A DNA stretch of 64,000 nucleotides from Waterburya agarophytonicola KI4 (GTDB lineage: Bacteria; Cyanobacteriota; Cyanobacteriia; Cyanobacteriales; Xenococcaceae), in NCBI RefSeq assembly GCF_020640915.1, contig NZ_JADWDC010000006.1, positions 33,063 to 97,062 on the forward strand. The letters run 5' to 3'. The translations under genes were made by a program, and so were the position numbers. A model generated the notes under the pieces. It saw nothing but the letters and a program-made list of their open reading frames with translations, was not told the origin of the DNA and searched no databases. Below are positions 27,135 through 35,234 of the stretch, one piece after another; within the stretch, counting starts at the first letter, position 1; every line of letters begins with the position of its first letter.

Positions 27135-28898
27135 ATGAAAAAACTAGTGCTACTGTGCTTGTTTGTTTTGGGACTGGGGTTTTCTCTATTAAGTTTCAAA
27201 GGGTTAGCACAACAAGGAGAATTTAATTCCATTATTTTAGATTTTAAAGAAGAAGTCCCCATCGCTACAATTAGCGACGAAATTAAAGGGCTTTCTGATA
27301 AATATAATCAACAGGTTAATTTAAACAGCGTTTTTTCCATCAGCGATCGCATTTATATAGTAGAAGGAGATAAAAAAACTCTTAAAGAATTAAAGAAATC
27401 CCCTTTAAATAAAGATACAGAATATATAGAAGCCAACTATTTATATCATGCCCTAGAAGTTCCCAACGATCCTGAATACAGCAAACAGTGGAATTTCCGC
27501 AATATTAATCTTGAAAAAGCTTGGGATGAAACCAAAGGAGGAGGTATTACCGTTGCAGTAATTGACACGGGAGTAAGTAAAGTACCCGATCTCAAATTAA
27601 CCAAGTTTGTTAAAGGTTATGACTTTGTCAATGATAAAGATGATGCTGGTGACGACCAAGGACACGGTACTCATGTAGCGGGGACAATTGCCCAATCTAC
27701 CAATAATGGCTATGGTGTAGCGGGAATTGCCTACGAATCCAATATCATGCCCCTCAAAGTTCTTGCTGCTAGTGGTGGCGGGACGATTGCAGACATTGCC
27801 GAAGCGATCAAATTTGCCGCCGATAATGGTGCGGATGTGATCAACATGAGTTTAGGTGGTGGTGGTGCTAGTAGCATGATGGAAGAAGCAATTAAATACG
27901 CCCATAATAAAGGGGTGGTAATTGTGGCTGCTGCGGGTAATGAAAATCGTAACGCCTCTTCCTATCCCGCTCGCTATCCTGATGTTATCAGCGTTTCCGC
28001 GATCGACTCAGCAGGAGCAAAAGCCCCCTATTCTAACTTTGGTGCAGCTGTTGATATATCTGCCCCTGGAGGGAGTGAAACAGGCAAAATCATTCAAAAT
28101 ACCGTCGATCCTCGCACTGGGGAATCTGTGTTTGTCGGTTTCCAAGGTACTAGCATGGCAGCACCTCACGTTGCGGGTGTAGCAGCCTTAATTCGGGCGA
28201 CGGGAATAGATAGCCCCGATCAAGTGCGAGATATCTTAAAACAATCTTCACGTAAAGTACAAGAAGATAGCCTCAACCATTTTGGTTCGGGATATCTTGA
28301 TGCAGGTGCAGCAGTAGAATTAGCCCTCAAAGGCAAAATTACCTTCAATGATTTCTTCCGTTGGCTGCGTAAGAGTGGCTATCTCAACCTTGGTTTTTGG
28401 ATCGATGGCGGTGCGGTAGCGTTATTACCCAAACTAGGAATGGTAATTGGTTCTTATTTACTAGCTTGGTTTTTACGCAACTATTTACCTTTTACACTGG
28501 GTTTAAATGGCGGTTTGATTTTTGGTAGTTCGGGTTTATTCTTCCTCCAAGGTTTATACTGGTTTGACCTCCCACAATGGCCCATGCGCCTAGCTGGTAG
28601 CTCTATTCCTGAATTAGGTAATGTAGTTTTGGGTAATAGTAGTCTCAATCCTTTATTTGCCAGTGTCTTGATTCCCTTGGGTTTAATTATCCTCCTCATT
28701 GGTAATCCTCGCCTTAAATGGTTTGCCATCGGCTCTAGTATTGGAGTAGCTGCTTGTTTGGCAGTTACAGCCTTCACCGAGCCAAATTTGTGGCTCTTTG
28801 GTACGGGATTATTTGCACAAGGATATTTGCTAATTAATGCTTGTCTCTGTGTTGGTTTGGCATATATAGCCAGCCAAAAGGAAACACAACGAGCATAA
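27135..28898 (+). CDS. Subtilisin-like serine protease with C-terminal membrane domain
   Basis: A 587-residue S8 family protease. A signal peptide (KKLVLLCLFVLGLGFSLLSF) is followed by an inhibitor-type prodomain (about 30-105) and the catalytic domain with Asp144 (AVIDTGVS), His177 (GHGTHVAGT), the oxyanion Asn in AAAGNENRN, and Ser340 (GTSMAAPHVAG). Protease homology ends near residue 397. The last 190 residues hold four to five membrane segments (LLPKLGMVIGSYLLAWFL, FGSSGLFFLQGLYWF, ASVLIPLGLIILLIG, FAIGSSIGVAACLAVTAF, LLINACLCVGLAYIA). The catalytic domain is therefore probably tethered on the outer face of a membrane. It is followed by a small gene after a REP-like palindrome. Confidence 0.92.
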   Translation: MKKLVLLCLFVLGLGFSLLSFKGLAQQGEFNSIILDFKEEVPIATISDEIKGLSDKYNQQVNLNSVFSISDRIYIVEGDKKTLKELKKSPLNKDTEYIEANYLYHALEVPNDPEYSKQWNFRNINLEKAWDETKGGGITVAVIDTGVSKVPDLKLTKFVKGYDFVNDKDDAGDDQGHGTHVAGTIAQSTNNGYGVAGIAYESNIMPLKVLAASGGGTIADIAEAIKFAADNGADVINMSLGGGGASSMMEEAIKYAHNKGVVIVAAAGNENRNASSYPARYPDVISVSAIDSAGAKAPYSNFGAAVDISAPGGSETGKIIQNTVDPRTGESVFVGFQGTSMAAPHVAGVAALIRATGIDSPDQVRDILKQSSRKVQEDSLNHFGSGYLDAGAAVELALKGKITFNDFFRWLRKSGYLNLGFWIDGGAVALLPKLGMVIGSYLLAWFLRNYLPFTLGLNGGLIFGSSGLFFLQGLYWFDLPQWPMRLAGSSIPELGNVVLGNSSLNPLFASVLIPLGLIILLIGNPRLKWFAIGSSIGVAACLAVTAFTEPNLWLFGTGLFAQGYLLINACLCVGLAYIASQKETQRA

Positions 28899-28910
28899 TC
28901 ATAAGATTGT

Positions 28911-28932
28911 GGGGCGTTTGGCGAAACGTCCC
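28911..28932. repeat. REP-like palindrome (GGGGCGTTT / AAACGTCCC)
   Basis: A 9-bp stem, GGGGCGTTT (28911-28919) with AAACGTCCC (28924-28932), has one G-U pair and a 4-nt GGCG loop, between the subtilase stop and the next gene. It resembles the GTAGGGGCGTTT-type palindromes scattered through cyanobacterial spacers. Only a short A-rich stretch follows, so termination is unlikely. Confidence 0.6.
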
Positions 28933-28953
28933 TAAAAGGTTCATATAAATAAA

Positions 28954-29178
28954 ATGATCAAGATGAAAGTTATAGGCAAAATAGAAAAGAAGGGTTTTGG
29001 TTTTGGTGTTTGGACATTAGTCACAGATGACAATACAACCTACGAGTTAAAAGACTGCCCCCCAGAATTAGAACAAGAAGGAATCAAGGTAGAAATAGAA
29101 GGCAAAATCCGCGAAGATGTCATGACAATGGCAATGATTGGCAAGGTTTTAGAAGTTCAATCCCATGAAATTTTATAA
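28954..29178 (+). CDS. Small uncharacterised protein, predicted OB-like, 74 aa
   Basis: A short protein of alternating charged and hydrophobic residues (MKVIGKIEKKGFGFGVWTLV, YELKDCPPELEQEGIKVEI) that reads as a five-strand beta barrel of the OB kind. I know of no named family. It may begin at the second Met (28963), which leaves the core unchanged. It lies 55 bp after the subtilase gene on the same strand and is followed by a strong terminator at 29295-29340, so the two could share a transcript. Confidence 0.65.
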   Translation: MIKMKVIGKIEKKGFGFGVWTLVTDDNTTYELKDCPPELEQEGIKVEIEGKIREDVMTMAMIGKVLEVQSHEIL

Positions 29179-29294
29179 AGATTAATTTTGTCTATGGAAA
29201 GGAAATTAGAAATAGAGCGAGAAAGCTCAACCTTGCTTCATGCCATTTTTAGATAAGGCTTTAAGGTTTGACGGAGCAAGTTAATATTATTCAT

Positions 29295-29340
29295 AGGGTT
29301 TCTCTGAAAGTTTGGTTACTTTTCATGAAACCCTTTTTTT
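29295..29340 (+). terminator. Rho-independent terminator after the small OB-like gene
   Basis: AGGGTTTC (29295-29302) pairs with GAAACCCT (29327-29334), with an inner GAAAG/CTTTTC stem, and is followed by a run of seven T residues. It ends the subtilase/small-gene transcript before the convergent gene. Confidence 0.85.
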
Positions 29341-29374
29341 GTAACCTCTTTCAAGTTTTGTCCTGTACTTAGGG

Positions 29375-30739
29375 TTATTTATCCAAAAGTCTCAACTGAT
29401 GATTGATTCTGCTTTGAATTATCTGTAATTCTCTAAGATTAGTAAATTCAGCCAAATCAAAGCAAGCTTGAATTCTTCTGAGAGTTTTCTCCAATTGTTT
29501 TGCCAGATATAAAGCCTGCTCGCTTACTTTATCCATCTGCTGTTGTTCGTAGACTGCCAAATTCTTACCTCTAAAAATTTGCACGGTGACTATTTCCTTT
29601 TGGTTTTCTACAGAGAAAGCTAGACGGAGTAAAATTCTTTCTTGCTGATAAAACCTTTCTAGAACAACTTTTTTAGGATGATTAGACATATCCAAGGGAA
29701 TCTTTGCCATACGCTTGATTTCGTCAATCAAAGAGCAAAAAATTGGCAAAGGAACTTGTTTGAGAGAGGATTGGGGCGAATTTTTTTGTTGCGCCACAAC
29801 ACTACCGTAACTACTATGGCGAGTTAAATTAATTTCTTCGGTGTGATATTCAAAAGCTTGTTCTAATAGTTTTTGCCAAGATAGATTCGATTTTAATTCG
29901 TCTAAAAAATCAACTGATTGAAGCTCTTCTTTTTCCACTATTTGAGGAGAAACTTCTGCAATCAAATCGGAAATTTGTGCTTGAGCCAAGGCAATTTCTG
30001 ATTCACTCTGAGAAATTTTGGAGGCTAATAATTCCGTAGTATTTTCAGCAATAATTGTCTGTTTGGTATCTAAATTGTTTGACTGCTGCTGATTTAAGAA
30101 CTCTGGAGGAATTTCATAAAGGGTTGCTGTTTTATCTACTTCGGGTCTAGAAGGCTTAGATTTTTCTGAGGGAGATAGATCCAAATCTCTGAGAAAATCC
30201 AAGTCTGGGGGTAAATCTTCTAAACCTTGAAAACTATTATTTTCTGTGGAAGATAATTGTTCGTCAGATGGAGAAATAACTGTTGGTGCAGAATCAGCTA
30301 GTTTTCTGCTCGAAGCATTATTGATGGCAGAGTGTTTGCTAGGATCGAAAGCTTGATCGATAACTGTGGCATCGATTACGGTTTTTTGTCGATCGCCATT
30401 GCCATTTTGTCTGACTGGCTGGTTGGAATGTTGGGGATAGCTGGCAAGTATTATTTGAAGAGTTTGTGCATCAATTAGTCTCAGTTGTAAATTATATTTA
30501 AAGACCTTGGCAATAGAGTTGACAAACTTTAATGATTCTTCGTTACTGGGATCTAACATTCCCAGAACTAAATTATTGCTTTCTAAATTTAAAGGAAGAA
30601 CTTGATAATGCCGACAAGAATCTACAGGAAAAACTGCATCAATTAGCTCGAGAATTTCTTTACTATTAGCAAGACAGTCAGCGAACATTGCTGCTGGAAT
30701 ATCGTCAGAATAGTGAGAGCTATTATTAAATTGAGACAT
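29375..30739 (-). CDS. PilB/GspE N-terminal (MshEN-like) domain protein without an ATPase domain
   Basis: A 454-residue protein. Residues about 25-110 (CRHYQVLPLNLESNNLVLGML, FVNSIAKVFKYNLQLRLID) match the N-terminal domain of type II/IV secretion ATPases. A long low-complexity, Ser/Asn/Gln-rich linker follows (about 118-290), then a helical C-terminal domain (IFCSLIDEIKRMAKIPLDMS, LERFYQQERILLRL). No Walker A or B is present, so it is not a motor. Some MshEN domains bind cyclic di-GMP. A role in pilus or motility control is inference. The gene is monocistronic and divergent from dapB. Confidence 0.72.
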   Translation of the reverse strand: MSQFNNSSHYSDDIPAAMFADCLANSKEILELIDAVFPVDSCRHYQVLPLNLESNNLVLGMLDPSNEESLKFVNSIAKVFKYNLQLRLIDAQTLQIILASYPQHSNQPVRQNGNGDRQKTVIDATVIDQAFDPSKHSAINNASSRKLADSAPTVISPSDEQLSSTENNSFQGLEDLPPDLDFLRDLDLSPSEKSKPSRPEVDKTATLYEIPPEFLNQQQSNNLDTKQTIIAENTTELLASKISQSESEIALAQAQISDLIAEVSPQIVEKEELQSVDFLDELKSNLSWQKLLEQAFEYHTEEINLTRHSSYGSVVAQQKNSPQSSLKQVPLPIFCSLIDEIKRMAKIPLDMSNHPKKVVLERFYQQERILLRLAFSVENQKEIVTVQIFRGKNLAVYEQQQMDKVSEQALYLAKQLEKTLRRIQACFDLAEFTNLRELQIIQSRINHQLRLLDK

Positions 30740-30980
30740 TGTGCCGATTAAAAAAATAAATAATATTTAGTTGAAAACTTACGCTTTAAAATTTCTGATA
30801 GAAAATACTCATAACTACCACCGATAGTGCGGGACAATCTTAATTTACCCAAATCAAAGCAAAAGATTAGCAAATATATAAATATGGTTTGCTTTTTATT
30901 TTCTAGTTCTCGACAGGGTTAGTAGTTCTCGATTCGATCTAAAATAATTCCTCTAAGGACTTTTATAGATATTGATACAA

Positions 30981-31808
30981 ATGACAGAAAAATCGCCGAT
31001 TCCCGTAGTAGTTAATGGTGCTTTAGGTCAAATGGGTCGGGAAGTAATTAAAGCCGTATCCCAAGCTGAAGATATGATGTTGGTTGGTGCTGTAGACCTC
31101 AATCCCGAATACTTGGGTCAAGATATAGGAGAAATTATTGGTATTGGGGCGTTAGAAGTTCCCGTACTCAACGATTTACAAAGCGTTTTGGTTTTGGCTA
31201 CTCAAGAAAAAGTCCAGGGGGTCATGGTAGATTTTACCCATCCCGATAGTGTATATGAAAATACTCGTAGTGCGATCGCCTATGGAGTTCGTCCCGTAAT
31301 TGGTACGACAGGCTTGAGCGACAAACAACTCAAGGATTTGGAGGAATTTGCCGAAAAAGCCAGTACGGGTACGCTGATTATCCCTAATTTTTCTATTGGA
31401 ATAGTCTTGCTCCAGCAAGCAGCAATTACTGCCTCTAAATATTTTGACCACGTAGAAATCATCGAACTTCATCACGATCGCAAAGCGGATGCTCCTAGCG
31501 GTACTGCGATTAAAACGGCTCAAATGCTAGGGGAAATGGGCAAACCCTTTAATCCGCCTAAAGTAGCATCAAAGGAGACTATGGCTGGTGCTAGAGGTGC
31601 TACGGCAGAGCAAAATATACCCATTCATAGTATTCGTTTGCCTGGTTTGATTGCTCACCAAGAAGTTTTATTTGGCTCTCCTGGAGAACTTTATACTCTC
31701 CGTCACGATACTAGCGATCGCTCTTGCTATATGCCTGGGGTATTACTCTCTATTCGGAAGGTGACTGAACTTAGATCTTTAGTTTATGGTTTAGAAAAAA
31801 TAATTTAA
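30981..31808 (+). CDS. dapB: 4-hydroxy-tetrahydrodipicolinate reductase
   Basis: A 275-residue NAD(P)H enzyme of lysine and diaminopimelate synthesis. Landmarks are the dinucleotide-binding [17 protein letters not shown] near the N-terminus, [16 protein letters not shown] (about 112), [15 protein letters not shown], the signature [15 protein letters not shown] (about 160-174), and [20 protein letters not shown]. The ATG at 30981 is preferred to the TTG at 30972. It is followed after 43 bp by a co-directional membrane-protein gene. Confidence 0.96.
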   Translation: MTEKSPIPVVVNGALGQMGREVIKAVSQAEDMMLVGAVDLNPEYLGQDIGEIIGIGALEVPVLNDLQSVLVLATQEKVQGVMVDFTHPDSVYENTRSAIAYGVRPVIGTTGLSDKQLKDLEEFAEKASTGTLIIPNFSIGIVLLQQAAITASKYFDHVEIIELHHDRKADAPSGTAIKTAQMLGEMGKPFNPPKVASKETMAGARGATAEQNIPIHSIRLPGLIAHQEVLFGSPGELYTLRHDTSDRSCYMPGVLLSIRKVTELRSLVYGLEKII

Positions 31809-31851
31809 TTAAATTTTTTCATTAAAATTCAAATCCTATCAAGATTATTTT

Positions 31852-32553
31852 ATGCTGAAGCCATTAACCAGAGAGAAATTAGAACAATTAGTTCCCTTGA
31901 TTGCCACAGGACAACAGTATGCCTATTATTGGGGTAAATGGTCGGATTTGCTCAATCGATTGCTGATCTCAGTAGTAGCAATTGTGGTTATCCTGATTTT
32001 AGATCTGCTATTTGGCGATCGCGGGGAAGCGTTGATCTTTCTCGTTGGCGGTATTGCTGCGTTTTACTGGTTATGGCTTCCTGTCTATCAAGCGAGTCTC
32101 CGTAATGCTGCTAATCGTCGTTTTAAATATGGTGGCTTTTGGCGGGGTAAAGTTTTAGAAATATTTCTGACAGAAGAATTGATTGGAGAAGAAGAAACGG
32201 TCAATCAGCGAGGGGAATTAGTCATTCTGGAAAATCGCGAACGTTGGATCAACTTGGTATTAGGAGATGAAACTGGTTTTGAAGTTGAAGTTCAAGCTCC
32301 TCTCCAACGAATCTACAAAGGGATTAAACCAGGACAAACTGCTGAATTGCTCTTGCTTTCTAATAAGTCGGATTTGAGAGAGATCGATAAAATTTCTGAT
32401 GCCTATATCCCCAGGCAAAATCTTTGGGTAGGACAATATCCTTATATCCAACGAGACGTTTTTCTAGAAGTCAGTCGTCAACTAGGGGGAATGACTCCCC
32501 CCAGAGTCAATCGCCGAACCCGCAACCCAAACATCAAGCGTCGCGATCGCTAA
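31852..32553 (+). CDS. Conserved cyanobacterial membrane protein, 233 aa
   Basis: Two adjacent membrane helices (LISVVAIVVILILDLLFG, about 40-58, and ALIFLVGGIAAFYWLWLPVY, about 63-82) are followed by a soluble 150-residue domain of beta character (RGELVILENRERWINLVLGD, FEVEVQAPLQRIYKGIKPGQ) and a basic tail. Homologues are often labelled as phosphate ABC transporter permease, but nothing here looks like a permease: there are too few helices and no EAA loop. Function unknown. It lies 43 bp after dapB on the same strand, and its stop is 5 bp from the convergent cobH/cbiC. Confidence 0.75.
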   Translation: MLKPLTREKLEQLVPLIATGQQYAYYWGKWSDLLNRLLISVVAIVVILILDLLFGDRGEALIFLVGGIAAFYWLWLPVYQASLRNAANRRFKYGGFWRGKVLEIFLTEELIGEEETVNQRGELVILENRERWINLVLGDETGFEVEVQAPLQRIYKGIKPGQTAELLLLSNKSDLREIDKISDAYIPRQNLWVGQYPYIQRDVFLEVSRQLGGMTPPRVNRRTRNPNIKRRDR

Positions 32554-32558
32554 AATAA

Positions 32559-33179
32559 TTAATCGTTATTGATAGTGGCTCGCCAAGCCAGATCTATCAG
32601 ACCGTTAACAATGGCAGAAGCAACTGTTGCACCGCCTTTAGGACTATTAACATGGATAGTTGGAACAGAGGCTGATTTGAGGTATTCGCGAACATCTGGT
32701 GCGATCGATAAAGGAGCCGTTACAATCGCCAAACTGGGAAAGATTTCTTCGTTTTCGATCAACTCGACTAAGGTACTGGAGGCAAATCCATCTTGACCGA
32801 TTACGAAAATACTCCTGGGGCGATCTTTGGCTAAACTTAACAAACCAAAAGCTGCTTTAGTTTTGCTAAAATCGACTTCTTTACCTGTTGTCCCACAGCA
32901 ATAAACGGGATTGTGAAAAGTCTGCTGTAATTTGGGAACGATGGTGACTTGAATTGCTGGAACATCTACTATAATGGGCAAACCACCCGTTAAGGCATTA
33001 AAGCCTGAGGTTAGTGCATCTTCGGAAAATTCCAGTAGAGAATAATATTCAAAATCGGCAGTATGATAGATAACCTGACGAATGATTTCATATTGAGAGG
33101 GGGAAAGATCGCGCCGATTGTCTTCAATTTGATAATCTATACTGGCTAAAGACGAAGCGTTGGTAAAACGTATATCCAT
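32559..33179 (-). CDS. cobH/cbiC: Precorrin-8X methylmutase (cobalt-precorrin-8 methylmutase)
   Basis: A 206-residue enzyme of corrin (vitamin B12) synthesis that moves the C11 methyl group to C12. Family landmarks are RQVIYHTADFEYYSLLEFSE (about 29-48; the His is the catalytic-type residue), GLPIIVDVPAIQVTIVPK, TTGKEVDFSKTKAAFGLL, and the C-terminal VNSPKGGATVASAIVNGLID. No other cobalamin gene is near. A perfect 10-bp inverted repeat lies 20 bp before the start (33199-33222). Confidence 0.9.
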   Translation of the reverse strand: MDIRFTNASSLASIDYQIEDNRRDLSPSQYEIIRQVIYHTADFEYYSLLEFSEDALTSGFNALTGGLPIIVDVPAIQVTIVPKLQQTFHNPVYCCGTTGKEVDFSKTKAAFGLLSLAKDRPRSIFVIGQDGFASSTLVELIENEEIFPSLAIVTAPLSIAPDVREYLKSASVPTIHVNSPKGGATVASAIVNGLIDLAWRATINND

Positions 33180-33198
33180 TTATTTTTAAGTTAATTTA

Positions 33199-33222
33199 TC
33201 GCTAAATTTGATAATTTAGCGA
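33199..33222. promoter_or_regulatory. Perfect 10-bp inverted repeat upstream of cobH/cbiC
   Basis: TCGCTAAATT (33199-33208) and AATTTAGCGA (33213-33222) are exact reverse complements around a 4-base centre, 20 bp before the cobH/cbiC start on the minus strand and about 150 bp before the divergent glycosyltransferase. The symmetry and position suit a dimeric regulator's operator or a leader hairpin. No B12 riboswitch core was seen. Confidence 0.5.
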
Positions 33223-33371
33223 AAATACAACTACTATTGTTGTGTAATATGTGCAAATCATCAATTGAAAGTTATAAGAAATCTAACGTAACTATAAAAA
33301 CCTGAAATAGATACAAAAGTTCAGATAAAGTTATAGCTACCTATGATGCGATCGCGTGAGGAATCAAAGAG

Positions 33372-34559
33372 ATGAAGATTTTGGTACTAGCTTGGGAATT
33401 TCCTCCCCGTATAGTAGGAGGAATTGCTCGTCATGTGGCAGAGCTATATCCCGAAATTGTCAAACTGGGATATGAAATCCATCTTCTTACCGTCGAGTTT
33501 GGCTCTGCTCCCAAATATGAAATGGTAGAAGGTATTCATCTATATCGTTGTTCGGTGGCTCATGGTAATGACTTTTTCCATTGGGTTGTCAATATGAACG
33601 AAAGTATGGGCAAACTTGGTGGCGAACTTTTAAGCAAACATGATGACTTTGAATTAATTCACGCTCACGATTGGCTCGTGGCAGACGCTGCTTTGGCTCT
33701 CAAAAATAATTTTAAATTGCCTTTAGTAGCCACAATTCACGCCACAGAGTATGGTCGTTATAACGGCATTCACAACCTCAAACAGCAATATATCAATGGC
33801 AAAGAAAAACTATTAGCTCATGAGGCTTGGCGAATCATTGTCTGTAGTCAATATATGCGCCAAGAAATACAAAGAGTTTTTCAATCTCCAGCAGATAAAA
33901 TTGATGTTGTCTACAATGGGATTCGTCCTGAAAAAAAACATCACGATCGCAACTTTGATCGCCAGAAATTTCGCCGTCGTTTTGCCAACGATACGGAAAA
34001 AATCGTCTATTATGTAGGGCGCATGACCTATGAAAAAGGCATTTCTGTATTATTAAATGCAGCTCCTCAAATACTTTCAGCCATGAGTGGCAAAGTAAAA
34101 TTTGTGATTATTGGTGGAGGAAATACCGAGCGTCTCAAGAGCCAGGCTTATAGTTTAAATATTGCCCAACAGTGCTACTTTACGGGTTTTATGTCCGATG
34201 CAGATTTGGATAAATTTCAAACCATTGCCGACTGTGCGGTTTTTCCCAGTTTGTACGAACCTTTTGGGATTGTTGCTCTAGAAAGTTTTGCAGCTAAAGT
34301 TCCTGTCGTGGTTTCAGATACAGGGGGTTTATCAGAAGTGGTATCCCATAATTATACGGGCATTGTAACCCGCGCTAACGATCCTCGTTCTTTAACCTGG
34401 GGCATATTGGAAGTGTTGAGCAACCCAGATCGCTGTCAATATTTAGTTAAAAACGCTTATAAATCTCTATCAGAGCGTTTTAATTGGTCAGATCTGGCAC
34501 AAGAAACTATCGCAGTATACGAACGAATAGTCCAAGAGCGATCGCAAGTTAACTGGTGA
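33372..34559 (+). CDS. Glycosyltransferase, GT4/glycogen-synthase-like
   Basis: A 395-residue GT-B enzyme. The N-terminal half begins MKILVLAWEFPPRIVGGIAR, with the glycine-rich GGIARH loop typical of ADP/UDP-glucose glycosyltransferases, followed by HAHDWLVADAALAL (about 95) and VYNGIRPEKK (about 185). The donor half has YYVGRMTYEKGISVLL (about 218) and the E-x7-E motif in FPSLYEPFGIVALESFAAKVPVVVSD (about 295-320, two pieces). This resembles archaeal and bacterial starch/glycogen-synthase-like GT4 proteins of about 400 residues, but the product is not predictable. The start is the first ATG after an AGAG-rich leader. Confidence 0.9.
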   Translation: MKILVLAWEFPPRIVGGIARHVAELYPEIVKLGYEIHLLTVEFGSAPKYEMVEGIHLYRCSVAHGNDFFHWVVNMNESMGKLGGELLSKHDDFELIHAHDWLVADAALALKNNFKLPLVATIHATEYGRYNGIHNLKQQYINGKEKLLAHEAWRIIVCSQYMRQEIQRVFQSPADKIDVVYNGIRPEKKHHDRNFDRQKFRRRFANDTEKIVYYVGRMTYEKGISVLLNAAPQILSAMSGKVKFVIIGGGNTERLKSQAYSLNIAQQCYFTGFMSDADLDKFQTIADCAVFPSLYEPFGIVALESFAAKVPVVVSDTGGLSEVVSHNYTGIVTRANDPRSLTWGILEVLSNPDRCQYLVKNAYKSLSERFNWSDLAQETIAVYERIVQERSQVNW

Positions 34560-34585
34560 TTTTGTCCCACTAAGAACAATACATA

Positions 34586-35056
34586 TTAACGATACATATT
34601 AATAAAAGGAGATTTATCTATCTCTTGGGGAAATAAATTGGCAAGGAAAAAATCTAATGTCGTAGATTTAATAAATCCTTGGAATACTGCCACGGTACCA
34701 AAGCGCACTCCTGTAGATCTTTGTTCTTCTAGGATGACTTCTATTTGCTCTTGATTGAGAATACCTGCTCGCTCAAAATAATATCCTATAGCATTTTTTT
34801 CTTGTTCCATGAGGACTTTTGACCAATCTCGAACAAAAAAGTCAGCAGTTTCGGGTTTGATCGAGCCACTCTTGGCTAAAATTTCACCAATACGCAAGTC
34901 GGGGTATTGTATTTGATTTGAAAGTGCTGTTTCTAGCTGAAAAGGAGATATCAAATCAGCTTCTTGCAAGATTTCACCTAGGGGTTTAGTTTTAATTGAA
35001 AGTATACGGCGCAGATCCGAATAAGATTGGGATGTTAAACGATAGAGAGAAGACAT
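34586..35056 (-). CDS. Tandem MshEN-like module protein, 156 aa
   Basis: Two copies of the short helical module seen in PilB/GspE N-termini are visible: KPLGEILQEADLISPFQLETAL then RIGEILAKSGSIKPETADFF (about 24-75), and FERAGILNQEQIEVILEEQ then RFGTVAVFQGFIKSTTLDFF (about 94-140). The whole protein consists of these modules, with no ATPase. Function is unknown; c-di-GMP or partner binding is inferred from the family. It is divergent from the histidine kinase gene (178 bp apart). Confidence 0.7.
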   Translation of the reverse strand: MSSLYRLTSQSYSDLRRILSIKTKPLGEILQEADLISPFQLETALSNQIQYPDLRIGEILAKSGSIKPETADFFVRDWSKVLMEQEKNAIGYYFERAGILNQEQIEVILEEQRSTGVRFGTVAVFQGFIKSTTLDFFLANLFPQEIDKSPFINMYR

Positions 35057-35234
35057 TTAAAAGTTAGTTAGTTAAAAATAATTATTGTATTGAAGTCTAG
35101 GAAAGTCAATCGATCCATATTCAATATTAAGGTCTGTTTTTCGAAAAATCTTCCGTAATTTTGCCAGATATTATTTAAAAGCAATCGACACTGGGGTAGC
35201 CAATTTTAAATTCAAAATTAACAATATTTTTTAA

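Noticed and set aside
31852..32553. Phosphate ABC transporter permease
   Set aside because: The label is common on homologues, but the protein has only two membrane helices and no permease loop, and no transporter genes are nearby.
32559..33371. Cobalamin riboswitch before cobH/cbiC
   Set aside because: Only 192 bp of spacer and no B12-box-like core (GCCACTG) was seen; the palindrome is too simple for a riboswitch.
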